From: Candidatus Methanomethylophilaceae archaeon
GTDB taxonomy: Archaea; Thermoplasmatota; Thermoplasmata; Methanomassiliicoccales; Methanomethylophilaceae
Length of the DNA stretch: 64,000 nucleotides
Assembly (NCBI GenBank): GCA_944321505.1
Contig: CALULN010000021.1
Location: 62,001 to 126,000 of the forward strand
Direction: 5' to 3'
Below the pieces are notes generated by a model. That model searched no databases, had not been told where the DNA came from, and saw only the letters and a program-made list of their open reading frames with translations. Positions 25,413-37,179 of this stretch are shown here, one piece after another. A program made the position numbers and the translations under genes. Position 1 is the first letter of the stretch. Every line of letters begins with the position of its first letter.

Positions 25413-26209
25413 AGCCCTTCCACCAGATCCATGATGTAGTCCTCGTAGTTCCACTGCTGGTCCATATGACGGTTCAGGTCCCTCACCGACAGGTAGAGCC
25501 AGATGCCGAAGAACAGAGTGAATGTCACCAGTGTCAGCAGGATCATCAGGACGAAGTTGCGCACCCCGATGACCTGCCTGTACCTCTCCGCCTCCCATCC
25601 CGCGGCGGCGAGGCCGTCGGAGAAGGTGTCGGCGAACCTGAAGAAGCTCTTCTCGTGCCTCTTGGGGAACCCCATGTTGAGGATGATGACCAGGAAGCAC
25701 AGCGCCAGGGAGATGATGCAGGCGGCGATGCCGTACACCGCCCCGCGGTGGGGGTCGTCCATCAGCAGGGCGAAGCAGGGGGCGGCCATGGCGGGGATGA
25801 CGGCCAGCACGAACACGGCCATCCATATGCCCCTGCCAACGTTGGTGGGAACGGCCCTCCTCATCTCCTCTATCCTGCCCCCGTCGCGGAAGGAGCCCTC
25901 CGAGGACATCTCCGACGCCAGGTCGCACAGGGCCTCCATGAGCTCTATGTCGCGCCTGTTGTGCCGGTAGTTCCTGCTGACGGTCAGGTACATCATCGAC
26001 AGGAGCACGCATGTGCCGACGATGATGACCCCCAGGATCTGCAGCTCCCTGTTCTCCTCCGTTCCCGCCAGACCGGTGATGTACAGCACAGCCGTCACCG
26101 TGAACGCCAGGACGACGAGGCACACTATGGAGGGGTAGATCCTCAGGTCCGTTTTGCCGCGCCTGCGTACGGCAGCGGCGACACGGCGCCTGACCGAGTC
26201 GGATACCAT
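25409..26209 (-). CDS. Membrane protein of unknown function
   Basis: 266 residues with four or five hydrophobic helices (about 29-48, 58-80, 130-152, 160-180, 225-245) and a basic, Arg-rich N-terminus. No family recognised. The start is the ATG before VSDSVRRRVAA. It forms a two-gene unit with the acetyltransferase (GTGA overlap) and is divergent from another membrane protein across 42 nt that hold both promoters. Confidence 0.65.
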   Translation of the reverse strand: MVSDSVRRRVAAAVRRRGKTDLRIYPSIVCLVVLAFTVTAVLYITGLAGTEENRELQILGVIIVGTCVLLSMMYLTVSRNYRHNRRDIELMEALCDLASEMSSEGSFRDGGRIEEMRRAVPTNVGRGIWMAVFVLAVIPAMAAPCFALLMDDPHRGAVYGIAACIISLALCFLVIILNMGFPKRHEKSFFRFADTFSDGLAAAGWEAERYRQVIGVRNFVLMILLTLVTFTLFFGIWLYLSVRDLNRHMDQQWNYEDYIMDLVEGL

Positions 26210-26251
26210 TGCGTGGACAACTATAAACGGAAATAAAAACCTGCACCCGAC

Positions 26252-26947
26252 ATGGTCATCGGGAGGATCCTCAGGGAGTCCAGGGACACCGCCCGGCGCG
26301 TCGCCCGGCGCGGCATCGAGAGCGCAAGGGAGATCGCCGAGCCCCGCGGGTCCGTCCGCGAGGCCGTGGGGACCCGTACGAGATCGGTCATCAGACGCAC
26401 CGCAGATTCCGCCGGAGCCGAGTTCAGGAGGATCGAGAAGAAGAAGGCCCCTAAGACGCTGGCACTTGTCGGTCTGGTGGCGGTGGTCCTCTCCTCGTTC
26501 TACCTTGTGAGGCTGTTCTCCTCGCTGCCGACGCTGCTGGAATCCGACACCGGGGACTCCGTGCAGTTGATCCTCTCCGCCTTCGTGATCCTGGTGGTGT
26601 TCTTCCAGTACCTCTACTACGTAACCACCGTGTTCAAGCTCGCATCGGGGATGCGCAGCGCATGGGCCAACATGGTGCGCCTGTCCGGATCCTACATCCT
26701 CCTGCTGCTGATCACCGAGACCGGGCTGCTGGACTACCTGTCCCTGAACCTCGTGGTGGCCAACTCCTGGATACTGGCGGCGGTGATGCTGGCGGTGATC
26801 GTGTACATGCTGCTGCCCAGCATCAGGGAGTTCTTCCTGCCCTCCTACGAGGAGGACCCCGGACTGAAGGGATGGGTGCAGATGGTGTTCTGGATGGACC
26901 CGTTCAAGGATGACGATACCGGATCGGACGTCCCCGAGGGCGCCTGA
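26252..26947 (+). CDS. Membrane protein with long basic N-terminus
   Basis: 231 residues. The first about 70 are Arg-rich and polar (RILRESRDTARRVARRGIES), probably cytoplasmic and possibly lipid- or nucleic-acid-binding. Four hydrophobic helices follow (about 70-90, 100-125, 140-160, 168-188), ending in an acidic tail. No family recognised. An ATAAAAACC box about 25 nt upstream supports the start. Confidence 0.65.
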   Translation: MVIGRILRESRDTARRVARRGIESAREIAEPRGSVREAVGTRTRSVIRRTADSAGAEFRRIEKKKAPKTLALVGLVAVVLSSFYLVRLFSSLPTLLESDTGDSVQLILSAFVILVVFFQYLYYVTTVFKLASGMRSAWANMVRLSGSYILLLLITETGLLDYLSLNLVVANSWILAAVMLAVIVYMLLPSIREFFLPSYEEDPGLKGWVQMVFWMDPFKDDDTGSDVPEGA

Positions 26948-27001
26948 CGGAGCACCCACCCTTAATATAATGCGCGCACATGGGGTCACCCAGGTGCTAC
27001 G

Positions 27002-27493
27002 ATGCTTGTGAACGCAGACATCTACGTCAAGGACATCCCCGGTCAGCTGGTCTCCGCCCTGGAGCCCATGACCACCCTGAACGCCAACATCATAGGCGTG
27101 GTCCACAGCCGCGAGCAGATGGTCAGCGGAAGGATCGCCGTCAACATAACATTCGACGTGGACCCGGACCTCATCGGGAAGCTGAAGGACATATGGATAT
27201 CCAGGGACGTCATCGTAGCCAACATCGGCTCGGTGGTGAAGCTCCACTACCTCAGGTTCATGGCCATCGGCGGCGTGACCGCGGATGCCATGCAGTCCAT
27301 GCTGGACGACGCCAAGGCGGTGACTGAGATCGAGTCCGCCGACATCAGGGTCAGCACCAAGTCCGCCGGAGGCAACACCGCCATGGTCACGGTGGGGCTG
27401 AGGACCCCCGAGGCCCTGGACGCCCTGGACGGCTTCGTGTCCGGCAGATGCAGGGAAGCCGGATACACCTACATCAAGGGGGTGGAGCAGTGA
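27002..27493 (+). CDS. ACT domain amino-acid-binding protein
   Basis: 163 residues. The opening [33 protein letters not shown] is a canonical ACT fold, and a second ACT-like half follows from about residue 85. It lacks a catalytic domain, so it probably senses an amino acid and regulates the neighbouring enzyme. It overlaps homoserine dehydrogenase by GTGA, the usual position of this protein in methanogens. Confidence 0.85.
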   Translation: MLVNADIYVKDIPGQLVSALEPMTTLNANIIGVVHSREQMVSGRIAVNITFDVDPDLIGKLKDIWISRDVIVANIGSVVKLHYLRFMAIGGVTADAMQSMLDDAKAVTEIESADIRVSTKSAGGNTAMVTVGLRTPEALDALDGFVSGRCREAGYTYIKGVEQ

Positions 27494-28493
27494 GGGTCTT
27501 CCTCTCCGGATTCGGCACCGTGGGCCAGGGGCTCATGGAGACCGTGGTCATCAAGAAGGACCTCATCAGGTCCCTGACCGGCGAGGAGCTGGTCTTCGCC
27601 GGCGCGGTGGATTCCAAGACGTATTACATCGACCCCAAGGAGGTGTGCTGCTTCTGCGCCCTGGGCACCAAGGCGTCCGAGGGCACCGTCGGGCACGCCA
27701 AGAGGGACGGGAAGAGCGTCATCGACATCATGGAGCAGTGCGAGTTCGACGTCCTGGTGGAAGCCGGACCCACCAACATCGAGGACGGCGGAGAGGGGCT
27801 GGCCAACATCAGGTGGGCCCTGGAGCACGGGAAGGACGTGGTCACAGTCAACAAGGGCCCGCTTGCGCTGGAGTTCGGAGCGCTCAGGAAGCTGGCGGAG
27901 GACAACGGATGCATACTCAGGTTCGAGGGCTCCGTGGGCGGCGCCATGCCGATAATCAACCTCTGCCGCGAGAGCCTGGCGGGACTGAGGATCAAATCCA
28001 TACAGGGCATTTTCAACGGGACCTGCAACTACGTCCTCAGCAGGATGGACAGCGGGCTCCCCTTCGAGCAGGCGCTGAAGGAGGCGCAGCAGCTGGGGTA
28101 TGCGGAAGCGGACCCCACTTACGACATCGAGGGCTACGACACCGCATCCAAAGTGGTCATCCTGGCCAACTCCGTGTTCGGCAGGGATGTGACGTTCAAG
28201 GACGTGAACCTCTGCGGCATATCGTCGGTCACGCCGGAGGCCGTGGCCATGGCCGAGGAGGAGGGCATGGTCATCAGGCTCATCGGAGAGGTCAGCGGGA
28301 CCAAGCTGGAGGTCTCCCCGAGGCTGGTGCCCAGGAACCACCCGCTGGCCATACCGGGCACGCTGAACATGGCCCTCATCGACACCGACATGGCCGGCCC
28401 CATCACCGTTTCCGGAAGGGGGGCCGGAAGGAAAGAGACCGCCGCAGCAATACTGAGCGACCTCATCGCCATAGCACGCCAGAGGAAGAAGGA

Positions 28494-28497
<4 letters not shown>
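27490..28497 (+). CDS. hom: Homoserine dehydrogenase
   Basis: Reduces aspartate semialdehyde to homoserine, the branch point to threonine, isoleucine and methionine. 335 residues: N-terminal Rossmann loop GFGTVGQGL, the catalytic centre [19 protein letters not shown], and the [20 protein letters not shown] signature. It has no fused ACT domain; the coupled ACT gene upstream probably provides feedback control. Starts at GTG within a GTGA overlap. Confidence 0.93.
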
Positions 28498-30041
<1,544 letters not shown>

Positions 30042-30045
30042 CCCT

Positions 30046-30318
30046 TTGGAGAGATTCGTTGTTACGCTTGTAGGGAAGGACACCGTGGGCATCATCGCCA
30101 AGGTGTGCACCTTCTTCGCCCGGAACGGGATGAACATTCTGGACATATCCCAGACCACCATGAGGGACGTCATCAGCATGACCATGATCGTGGACAGCGG
30201 CGGCATGCCCGCCGAGACCGCGAGGGAGGGCATCGCCTCCCTGGCCTCCGACGTCAGGTGCATAATCCACCTGGAGGAGGACAGCGCCCTCGAGGACCTG
30301 GCCAGGAGGGATGCCTGA
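30046..30318 (+). CDS. ACT domain protein (UPF0237 type), copy 1
   Basis: 90 residues, one ACT domain: [21 protein letters not shown] followed by [21 protein letters not shown]. It starts at TTG 30046, four nucleotides after the cimA stop. Highly similar to the next gene, so a tandem duplication. Likely a ligand sensor for the adjoining UPF0210 protein or for the upstream enzymes. Confidence 0.8.
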   Translation: MERFVVTLVGKDTVGIIAKVCTFFARNGMNILDISQTTMRDVISMTMIVDSGGMPAETAREGIASLASDVRCIIHLEEDSALEDLARRDA

Positions 30319-30590
30319 TGGAGAAGACCATCGTGACCCTCTCGGGGAAGGACACCGTGGGCATCATCGCCAAGGTGTGCACCTTCTTCGCGGAGAACGG
30401 GATCAACATCCTTGACATATCCCAGACCACCGGCGACGGGCGCATAGACATGATGATGGTGGTGGACACATCCGGCTTCAAAGGCAGGTTCAAGGACCTG
30501 GTGGACGGGCTCGACAGAGTGGGCGAGGACGTGGGATGCACCATCAAGGCGCAGCACGAGGCCATCTTCGACATGATGCACAGGATCTGA
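30318..30590 (+). CDS. ACT domain protein (UPF0237 type), copy 2
   Basis: 90 residues, paralogous to the previous gene ([20 protein letters not shown] is almost identical) but diverging after the ligand loop ([16 protein letters not shown]). It starts inside the preceding stop (TGATG). UPF0237 ACT proteins are commonly next to UPF0210 genes in bacteria and archaea; here that pairing is kept. Confidence 0.85.
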   Translation: MEKTIVTLSGKDTVGIIAKVCTFFAENGINILDISQTTGDGRIDMMMVVDTSGFKGRFKDLVDGLDRVGEDVGCTIKAQHEAIFDMMHRI

Positions 30591-30594
30591 TAGG

Positions 30595-31965
30595 ATGACG
30601 ATGATCACACTCAGCGAGGTCCTCGAGACCAACAACATGATCCAGCACGAGAACCTGGACGTCAGGACCATCACCCTTGGCATCAACCTGATGGACTGCA
30701 TGACCGACGACCTGGACCGCCTCAACGAGAACATCTACAGCAAGATCACCCGCCTGGCCAAGGACCTGGTGTCCGTGGGAGAGGAGATCTCCCTGGAGTA
30801 CGGGATACCCATAGTCAACAAGAGGATCTCCGTCACCCCCATCGGGATCGTGGGCTCCCCGGCATGCAGGAGCCCGGAGGACTTCGTCACCATAGCGAAG
30901 ACATTGGACAGGGCCGCCGCCAAGGTCGGGGTGAACTTCATCGGCGGCTACTCCGCCCTGGTCATGAAGGACATGACCTCTTCCGACCGGATGCTGATGG
31001 AATCGATCCCCGAAGCGTTGGCGGAGACCGAGAACGTCTGCAGCTCCATAAGCGTCGGATCCACCAGGGCGGGCATCAACATGGATGCGGTCCGCATGAT
31101 GGGCGACATCATCATCAGGACCGCCGAGGCCACCAGGGACAGGGACTCCATCGGCTGCGCCAAGCTGGTGGTGTTCTGCAACCCCGCCGACGACAACCCC
31201 TTCATGGCGGGGGCCTTCCACGGAGTGGTGGAGGGGGACGCCGTCATCAACGTGGGCGTCAGCGGACCCGGGGTGGTGAAGACCGCCGTGGAGAAGGTGA
31301 AGGGCGAGAACTTCGAGGTCCTCTGCGAGACCATCAAGCGCACCGCATTCAAGGTCACCAGGATCGGACAGCTGGTGGGCCACGAGGCCGCCAGGAGGCT
31401 GGGGATTCCCTTCGGGATACTGGACCTCTCCCTGGCCCCCACTCCCGCCGTGGGCGACAGCATCGCCGACATCCTCCAGGGCATGGGATTGGAGAGGGTG
31501 GGGGCGCCTGGCACCACCGCGGCGCTGGCCATTCTCAACGACCAGGTGAAGAAGGGCGGAGTGATGGCGTCATCCTACGTCGGAGGGCTCAGCGGTGCCT
31601 TCATACCGGTGAGCGAGGACCGCAGCATGGCCGAGGCCGCCGAGATCGGCGCCCTGACCCTGGAGAAGCTGGAGGCCATGACCTGCGTTTGCTCCGTGGG
31701 CCTCGACATGATCGCCGTTCCCGGGAGCACGTCGGCGGCCACCATCTCCGGGATCATCGCGGACGAGATGGCCATCGGCATGGTGAACCAAAAGACCACC
31801 GCCGTGAGGCTGATCCCGGTGATCGGCAAGGAGGCGGGGGACCACGCCGAGTTCGGCGGGCTGCTGGGCAGCGCACCCATCATGCCGGTGAACACCTACC
31901 GCTGCGACGGGTTCGTGGACAGGGGCGGCAGGATACCGGCGCCCATCCACAGCTTCAAGAACTGA
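30595..31965 (+). CDS. UPF0210/DUF711 (PFL-like) family protein
   Basis: 456 residues of a widespread family with a glycyl-radical-enzyme-like fold but no known reaction. Recognised from [37 protein letters not shown] and the ending [23 protein letters not shown]. Last gene of the overlapping operon; its partner ACT proteins suggest an amino-acid-responsive enzyme. ATG 30595 is 4 nt after the preceding stop. Confidence 0.85.
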   Translation: MTMITLSEVLETNNMIQHENLDVRTITLGINLMDCMTDDLDRLNENIYSKITRLAKDLVSVGEEISLEYGIPIVNKRISVTPIGIVGSPACRSPEDFVTIAKTLDRAAAKVGVNFIGGYSALVMKDMTSSDRMLMESIPEALAETENVCSSISVGSTRAGINMDAVRMMGDIIIRTAEATRDRDSIGCAKLVVFCNPADDNPFMAGAFHGVVEGDAVINVGVSGPGVVKTAVEKVKGENFEVLCETIKRTAFKVTRIGQLVGHEAARRLGIPFGILDLSLAPTPAVGDSIADILQGMGLERVGAPGTTAALAILNDQVKKGGVMASSYVGGLSGAFIPVSEDRSMAEAAEIGALTLEKLEAMTCVCSVGLDMIAVPGSTSAATISGIIADEMAIGMVNQKTTAVRLIPVIGKEAGDHAEFGGLLGSAPIMPVNTYRCDGFVDRGGRIPAPIHSFKN

Positions 31966-32119
31966 GCGGAATGGCCCGCATCATACCGGTCGACGGCGGG
32001 CGATGCCTTCGGACGGGGTCCATGGATGTCACGTTACTGATACGATGACGGGCGGGATGCGCGCGGACGGACGTCCACGCACACCCCCTGAAAAGGTTTC
32101 AGGAAGGCAGGGCCGTGAC
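31966..32119. other. Intergenic stretch between convergent operons
   Basis: No gene, RNA or clear hairpin terminator was recognised between the UPF0210 stop and the MscS stop. Confidence 0.4.
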
Positions 32120-33163
32120 TCAGTTCAGGTTCTCCTCCACGTTCTTGGAGATCGTGCGCTGCTCGGCCGCGAATACGTTGGCATCGCGGCTCTGCGCGAC
32201 ATCGATGCTGTCGCCGAATCCATGTGGGGTGTTGACCACCACCTGCGGGAACGGTATGTTTATCCCATTCCTGTCGAAGAGGAGCTTCAGCTCCCTGTTC
32301 ATGGCCCTCTGGACGATGTATATGTCCTCCTCCTTGCAATTGGACATGAACAGGAGGTCCACGCTGGATGCCCCGAGCGCCGTGACGCCCTTGTAATACG
32401 GCCCCTCGACAATCTCCGGTATCGCGGCCTTGATGGCGTCCAGGTTGTCGCGTATGACCAGCTCCACCCTCTGGAGGGACTCCCCGTACTCTATGGATAT
32501 CGTGGACATGGCCACCGAGTACAGCTGTGATTGGTTCACGACCGATGTTATGTTGCTGTTGTTGACTATCTTAACATTGCCGCCGGCGTCTATTATCCTG
32601 GTGGACCGTATCCCTATCTCGTCCACGGTGCCCCTCCATCCGTCGATGACCACCATGTCCCCCACCTGGAACTCCGACTCAAAGACCATGAACATACCGG
32701 CGATTATGTCCGCTATCAGGCTCTGGGCGCCCAGACCTATGACCAGCGAGAGTATCCCCGCGCTGGCTATCAGCGCGGCCGTGTTGACGCCGAACGCCTT
32801 CAGTATGAGCAACATCGCGAGTATGGCCATTATGTACTTCAGGAAGCTGTTGATCAGCTTCGATGCCGTAATGCCGCCCTTGCTGTGGGACAGCGTCTTG
32901 GTCGATACGAACTGAAGGATCTTCAGTACCACCCATGACAGGAACAGTATCTGTGCGCACCGGATGACCATCGGTATGTTGTGGTATATGTCGTTTATCG
33001 CCTGATTGTCGGATATCAGATCGTTGAACACGGACGTCTCGCCGAATATCTGGTTGGCGAAGACTATCGACAGCAGCATGATCACACCCAGCACGGCTAT
33101 GATCACGTACTTGATCGGCATCTCCTTAATATTATCCATATAATCCCTGCCTTCTGAACTCAT
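32120..33163 (-). CDS. MscS-type small-conductance mechanosensitive channel
   Basis: Opens under membrane tension to release solutes on osmotic downshift. 347 residues: about four N-terminal helices, then the pore helix AGILSLVIGLGAQSLIADIIAGMFMVFE, the beta domain VGDMVVIDGWRGTVDEIGIRSTRI, and the C-terminal alpha/beta domain. It starts in an ATGA overlap with the preceding surface-protein gene, an unusual coupling. MDNIKEMPI, eight codons downstream, is an alternative start. Confidence 0.93.
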   Translation of the reverse strand: MSSEGRDYMDNIKEMPIKYVIIAVLGVIMLLSIVFANQIFGETSVFNDLISDNQAINDIYHNIPMVIRCAQILFLSWVVLKILQFVSTKTLSHSKGGITASKLINSFLKYIMAILAMLLILKAFGVNTAALIASAGILSLVIGLGAQSLIADIIAGMFMVFESEFQVGDMVVIDGWRGTVDEIGIRSTRIIDAGGNVKIVNNSNITSVVNQSQLYSVAMSTISIEYGESLQRVELVIRDNLDAIKAAIPEIVEGPYYKGVTALGASSVDLLFMSNCKEEDIYIVQRAMNRELKLLFDRNGINIPFPQVVVNTPHGFGDSIDVAQSRDANVFAAEQRTISKNVEENLN

Positions 33164-35052
33164 CTTGTGAGGTCCACCTCATATAACTCTGTATTATCCA
33201 GCATGACACTGACCGATATCGGACTGCCGTCCATGCCGGTCACCCCATAACTCGATTGGGTGGGGTCCAGTGTCACATCTACGGTCTGGATCGCGTCCGC
33301 ACCCTGGTAACTAACCGTCGCCTTCAGGCCTGCCAAATCACCGCCCGTGTCACTAACGGTCCAATCGATGGTCATCGTCTGACCGTCGATGGATATGCCC
33401 CTGATCTCCACGAACGGTTCTATCATGCCCTCATCCAACCTGATGCTCCGCATCTCCCCGCCTTCCGAGACATCGCAGGTGACCGCGTATCTGATATCGT
33501 AGGGGATGGTGCCGTCAGGGAACATGTAGCTGACATCTATGTCGAAGGATGTCGCAGCCTCATCCTGGATATCGAAAGCCATGACCTCGTATCCCGAAGC
33601 GCTGAGCGCAACCTGGAAGTTGCTGAAGCTGTCGTATGTGTCGCTCACGAACATATCCACGGTCAGCGTACTGGTCGAACGGTCGAGCGACACCGATGAC
33701 ACGGATGCTGTGGGCGTTGTCTCATCCCATTCAATGACCGCCTGCCCATCGTAGAACACCACCTCATTGCCGTATGGGTCGTTGCATATGATCCTTACAC
33801 CCATGTCCATTTCCTCGGAAGCAACATCGATACCAAGGTCTATGGAATGATACTCGACGGACATATCCACAGGATACTCCGTCCCGTTGAACACCGCCCT
33901 TACATCCCTGAAGTACGAATCCGGATCGTCCACATACAATCCGAAGTCCAGGGTATAGTGGTCCACATCGCCGCTGTATGCGAGATGCTCTGTGAACGCG
34001 GGCTCGCTGGACAGGTAGTATGTGGGCGTGATGACACCATAGTACTCGAAGGATTCGTAAGGCACATCCCTGATCGCTCCGCTTATCACGTATTCTATGT
34101 TGTATGGGTCGGTCACGAAATCGGCTATATTCGTGTAGACTTCCGTACTGAACAGCGGCAGCGGTTGCCTGACGTCGGCGACCACCATGTTCATCTCCAG
34201 CAGGCGATTGTTGGGATCATGGACAGTGAGGTGCACGGTCATATCCATCGACGGCCTGGCCAACGTCACCGTTGCCTGCACATACGGGGAGACGTAACCG
34301 GAGGCCAGTTCCACCTGCCCTCTCCCGGCCTCCTGACACAGGACCCTGTAGCATAGGGACGTCGGCGGGACGTCACTGAGCCGGGTAGTATCGAATGACT
34401 GGGAATCTGTGGGATCCCCGGAGAACTGGAGCACCACCGACTCCATCTCCGGATACTCCGATGATGTGAACTCGATGCTGAAATCCGAATACTTGTTGTC
34501 GGCATCCCTGAGGTTGGCCTTGAAATCGATCTCGTGGGTACTGTAGTTGTATTCAGCCAGCGTGACCTGCATGCCCGCCGCCGGGGTCCTTATGATCCTT
34601 TCGAACACGACGGCGGCGCCGTCGTAGACAGATAACGTATAGCTCATGCCCGGCGACAGATTGTCCTCCGACCCCGTGAACGATGCCTTCCCTGTCACCG
34701 TGGACGTACGGGAATACGTGGCATTGTGCAACGATATGTCCAACGTCGTCTCGGGGGTCATGCCGGTGAACTCGAACGAATAATCTATGGACCATGGGGT
34801 GACGGAATAGTCGAAGTCGGACACGCCCACGTCCGTCAGGAGCACGGGCGCCACTACCACCACCATGGCCACCACCGCAACGGCGGAAACCATCAGCTGG
34901 TTTATATTGATGCTTGGGCCGCTGCTCTTGGCCGCGGGCCCGTCGGTCTTGGCGCCGACCTCCGGGAAGCTCTGAATCTCCGTATAGGATGCAATCTGCG
35001 GCACGCCGGCGTTATACTCCCCGAACCTCTGGATCCAGGAATTGTCGGCCAC
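33160..35052 (-). CDS. Single-pass membrane protein with large extracytoplasmic beta domains
   Basis: 630 residues. The first about 50 are polar and cytoplasmic, a membrane helix follows (LMVSAVAVVAMVVVVAPVLL, about 53-72), and about 555 residues outside show repeated beta-sandwich patterns of 90-100 residues (recurring S-F-Y-x-V-x-D spacing). No Cys-rich or catalytic motif. It overlaps the MscS gene by 4 nt, so it might couple envelope state to the channel; that is inference. Start is GTG 35052; a TTTATAATATACC box about 85 nt upstream gives a real leader here. Confidence 0.7.
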   Translation of the reverse strand: MADNSWIQRFGEYNAGVPQIASYTEIQSFPEVGAKTDGPAAKSSGPSININQLMVSAVAVVAMVVVVAPVLLTDVGVSDFDYSVTPWSIDYSFEFTGMTPETTLDISLHNATYSRTSTVTGKASFTGSEDNLSPGMSYTLSVYDGAAVVFERIIRTPAAGMQVTLAEYNYSTHEIDFKANLRDADNKYSDFSIEFTSSEYPEMESVVLQFSGDPTDSQSFDTTRLSDVPPTSLCYRVLCQEAGRGQVELASGYVSPYVQATVTLARPSMDMTVHLTVHDPNNRLLEMNMVVADVRQPLPLFSTEVYTNIADFVTDPYNIEYVISGAIRDVPYESFEYYGVITPTYYLSSEPAFTEHLAYSGDVDHYTLDFGLYVDDPDSYFRDVRAVFNGTEYPVDMSVEYHSIDLGIDVASEEMDMGVRIICNDPYGNEVVFYDGQAVIEWDETTPTASVSSVSLDRSTSTLTVDMFVSDTYDSFSNFQVALSASGYEVMAFDIQDEAATSFDIDVSYMFPDGTIPYDIRYAVTCDVSEGGEMRSIRLDEGMIEPFVEIRGISIDGQTMTIDWTVSDTGGDLAGLKATVSYQGADAIQTVDVTLDPTQSSYGVTGMDGSPISVSVMLDNTELYEVDLTR

Positions 35053-35247
35053 TTCCGGACAGTTGGAATCATTGATTCCGTTCAGAGCGAATCACCCCTG
35101 GCTACGGAGCCGATAACGCATCGGTGTCAATGGTATATTATAAAACCGTGGATCGAAACACATGGTGTCCTCATACCGCCACGGACACATCGACCGATCA
35201 GAATCAGACTGTAAGAAAAGGAAAAAGAAAGGGGTTTGAGGGTAGGC

Positions 35248-35514
35248 TCATCCTACGATCATCATGTCGTTGACGGTGGCGTCCTCCCTGTGGAGGTCGG
35301 ACACCAGGTCGTCTCTCGACTTGACCTTGGATTCGCGGTACTTGACGGATACCGGCTTGTACTCGCCCGGGTCGCAGGGAGACAGCTGGGTCACATCGTA
35401 CCAGAGGTTGGTGTGGTCCAGTTTGGCCCACTGCCTACCGTCTGCGGTGCGGAGCCCCGTTATCTTCCCCACTGTGGAAGTGGGCAGGTACTTGACGATA
35501 TCGCCGTTCTCCAT
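35248..35514 (-). CDS. DUF2098 family methanogen protein
   Basis: 88 residues. DUF2098 is a small family known almost only from methanogens; its function is unknown. The sequence MENGDIVKYLPTSTVGKI...LDHTNLWYD suggests a compact beta-barrel (SH3-like). It starts 4 nt after the mcrA stop with no promoter between, so it is the last gene of the mcr operon. The chosen ATG is the only start that removes upstream out-of-family residues. Confidence 0.78.
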   Translation of the reverse strand: MENGDIVKYLPTSTVGKITGLRTADGRQWAKLDHTNLWYDVTQLSPCDPGEYKPVSVKYRESKVKSRDDLVSDLHREDATVNDMMIVG

Positions 35515-35518
35515 AGCC

Positions 35519-37174
35519 TTACACCTTGATGACCGCGGAGCGCTCTCCGGCGGGCACGAACTCGCGCAGTCCGCCGCGACCGACTTCCTTGGTGACGTTG
35601 GCGAAGTCGAAGACCAGGTTGGGGTCTGCGAACGCAACGCGGATGAACGGGTTGGCCGTGAAGGCATCGCCGCGGGCGACGTGTGCCGCCTTGGGGATTC
35701 CGGTGTAACCGGACAGGTGACCGACGTTCATGGCGTAGTTGGGGTAGTTGGGTCCCCTGATCTCCATGGGCAGACCCTCATCGGACCTGTAGGAGAACGA
35801 GTTCGCGGAACCGCACTGGTCCTGGAGGTCGTATCCGTAGAATCCGAGCCTTCCAGCCCTCTCCTTGTGCTGCAGCATGGACAGGTACCACATGTTGACA
35901 CCGCAGTTGGCGTCACCGGTCGCCATGGATCCGGCGATACCGGTGGAAGCGGCGGCGACGGTGGCCCTCTGGGATCCACCGAAGTGGGTCTCCATGACGG
36001 CGGGGTACTTCTCGTAGGACTCGAGAGCGTACGCGTTGATGTGGTCGCCGAGCTTGATCAGCTCGTCGTAGTTGGCGGGGTCCAGCTTGCAGAGGCCGCC
36101 GTACTTGTCCTTGATGTAGTCGATGGCGTAGTAGGTGTAGTCCTCGAGGATGTTGTCGGTGTATGCGGCAGAGGCGTACTGGGTGAATCCGACACCTCCG
36201 GACATGTAACCACCGAGGTAGATCTGGTCGTAGACTATGGCACCCAGGGCCACGGCCTCAAGGGCTGCGCGTCCGGGGTCGTCGGGGTAGACACGGTCGG
36301 ACTGAGCGATATCGGCCATGAATCCGAAGGGGATTCCTCCGGGCTCGTTGGGTCCCCTGGCACGCCTGGCGGGCATCATGGTTCCCATGTTCAGGGACTG
36401 GTGCTTCGCGGAGTACGCGAAGTCCGCGATTGCGGCCTCTCCGGCTGCCAGCCTGTAGGCGGTGATGAAAGCCATGGAGATCTGCATCGCAGCGTGCCTG
36501 GAGATGGTACCTCCGTCCATGATCCTTCCGACGATGGTCGGGACACGGACGGCCTGCATCAGGGTCTTGCCGATGGCCTTCTTCAGCTGCTCGGCCTGGT
36601 CCTTCGGGAAGAGCTTGTTGATGTCGATGACGAATCTGGGGTCCAGCTCGTCGATCAGCTCGTCGTCTCCGGAGAAGACCTTGACGTAGGAGTCCGCGAC
36701 CAGCGCGGGGTTGATCTCGGCCATGTGCTCCTGAACCACTGCGCCTCCGGGCATGGTGTGGTTGACAGCCTGGAGGTACTCGTTGATGGTCTCGGGGGTG
36801 ACCTCCTTACCCAGCCTCTTCTCGATGGTGTGGTGGGGGGAGTCCAGACCGACCAGGATGGTCCTCCTGATGTCGTCCCAGGCCTGCTGGATGGCAGGGT
36901 TGTTCACACAGTGCAGGTCATCGACCTCTACGTAGATGTCCGTGTGGGACAGCTGGTAGGGCATCCAGGACCTCTGTCCGAGGGGGACACCGATGTCCTG
37001 GTTCATCATGGGGATGCCACGCTCTTTCGCTATCTTGTTAGCGGACTCCACGAACTCGCGCTTGGACTTGGACTGTCTCCAGCCGCCGAAGCAGTAGTAG
37101 TGGGTGTTGAGCTCGGTAGGCTCCTCTTTGAATTTCTTGTGGACTGCGTCCATAAAGAGCTTCTCGTTAACCAT
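35519..37174 (-). CDS. mcrA: Methyl-coenzyme M reductase subunit alpha
   Basis: Catalytic subunit that releases methane from methyl-CoM and coenzyme B with nickel cofactor F430, as an alpha2-beta2-gamma2 hexamer. 551 residues. Visible sites: Gln148 (axial Ni ligand in GGAVVQEH), Tyr333 of the active site, and all usual modification sites: His258 (N-methyl), Arg271 (C-methyl, in [13 protein letters not shown]), Gly447 (thioglycine), Asp449 and Cys454 in [14 protein letters not shown]. Third to last in an operon with mcrB, D, G; it follows mcrG after 5 nt with a GGAG ribosome site. Confidence 0.99.
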   Translation of the reverse strand: MVNEKLFMDAVHKKFKEEPTELNTHYYCFGGWRQSKSKREFVESANKIAKERGIPMMNQDIGVPLGQRSWMPYQLSHTDIYVEVDDLHCVNNPAIQQAWDDIRRTILVGLDSPHHTIEKRLGKEVTPETINEYLQAVNHTMPGGAVVQEHMAEINPALVADSYVKVFSGDDELIDELDPRFVIDINKLFPKDQAEQLKKAIGKTLMQAVRVPTIVGRIMDGGTISRHAAMQISMAFITAYRLAAGEAAIADFAYSAKHQSLNMGTMMPARRARGPNEPGGIPFGFMADIAQSDRVYPDDPGRAALEAVALGAIVYDQIYLGGYMSGGVGFTQYASAAYTDNILEDYTYYAIDYIKDKYGGLCKLDPANYDELIKLGDHINAYALESYEKYPAVMETHFGGSQRATVAAASTGIAGSMATGDANCGVNMWYLSMLQHKERAGRLGFYGYDLQDQCGSANSFSYRSDEGLPMEIRGPNYPNYAMNVGHLSGYTGIPKAAHVARGDAFTANPFIRVAFADPNLVFDFANVTKEVGRGGLREFVPAGERSAVIKV

Positions 37175-37179
37175 TCATA

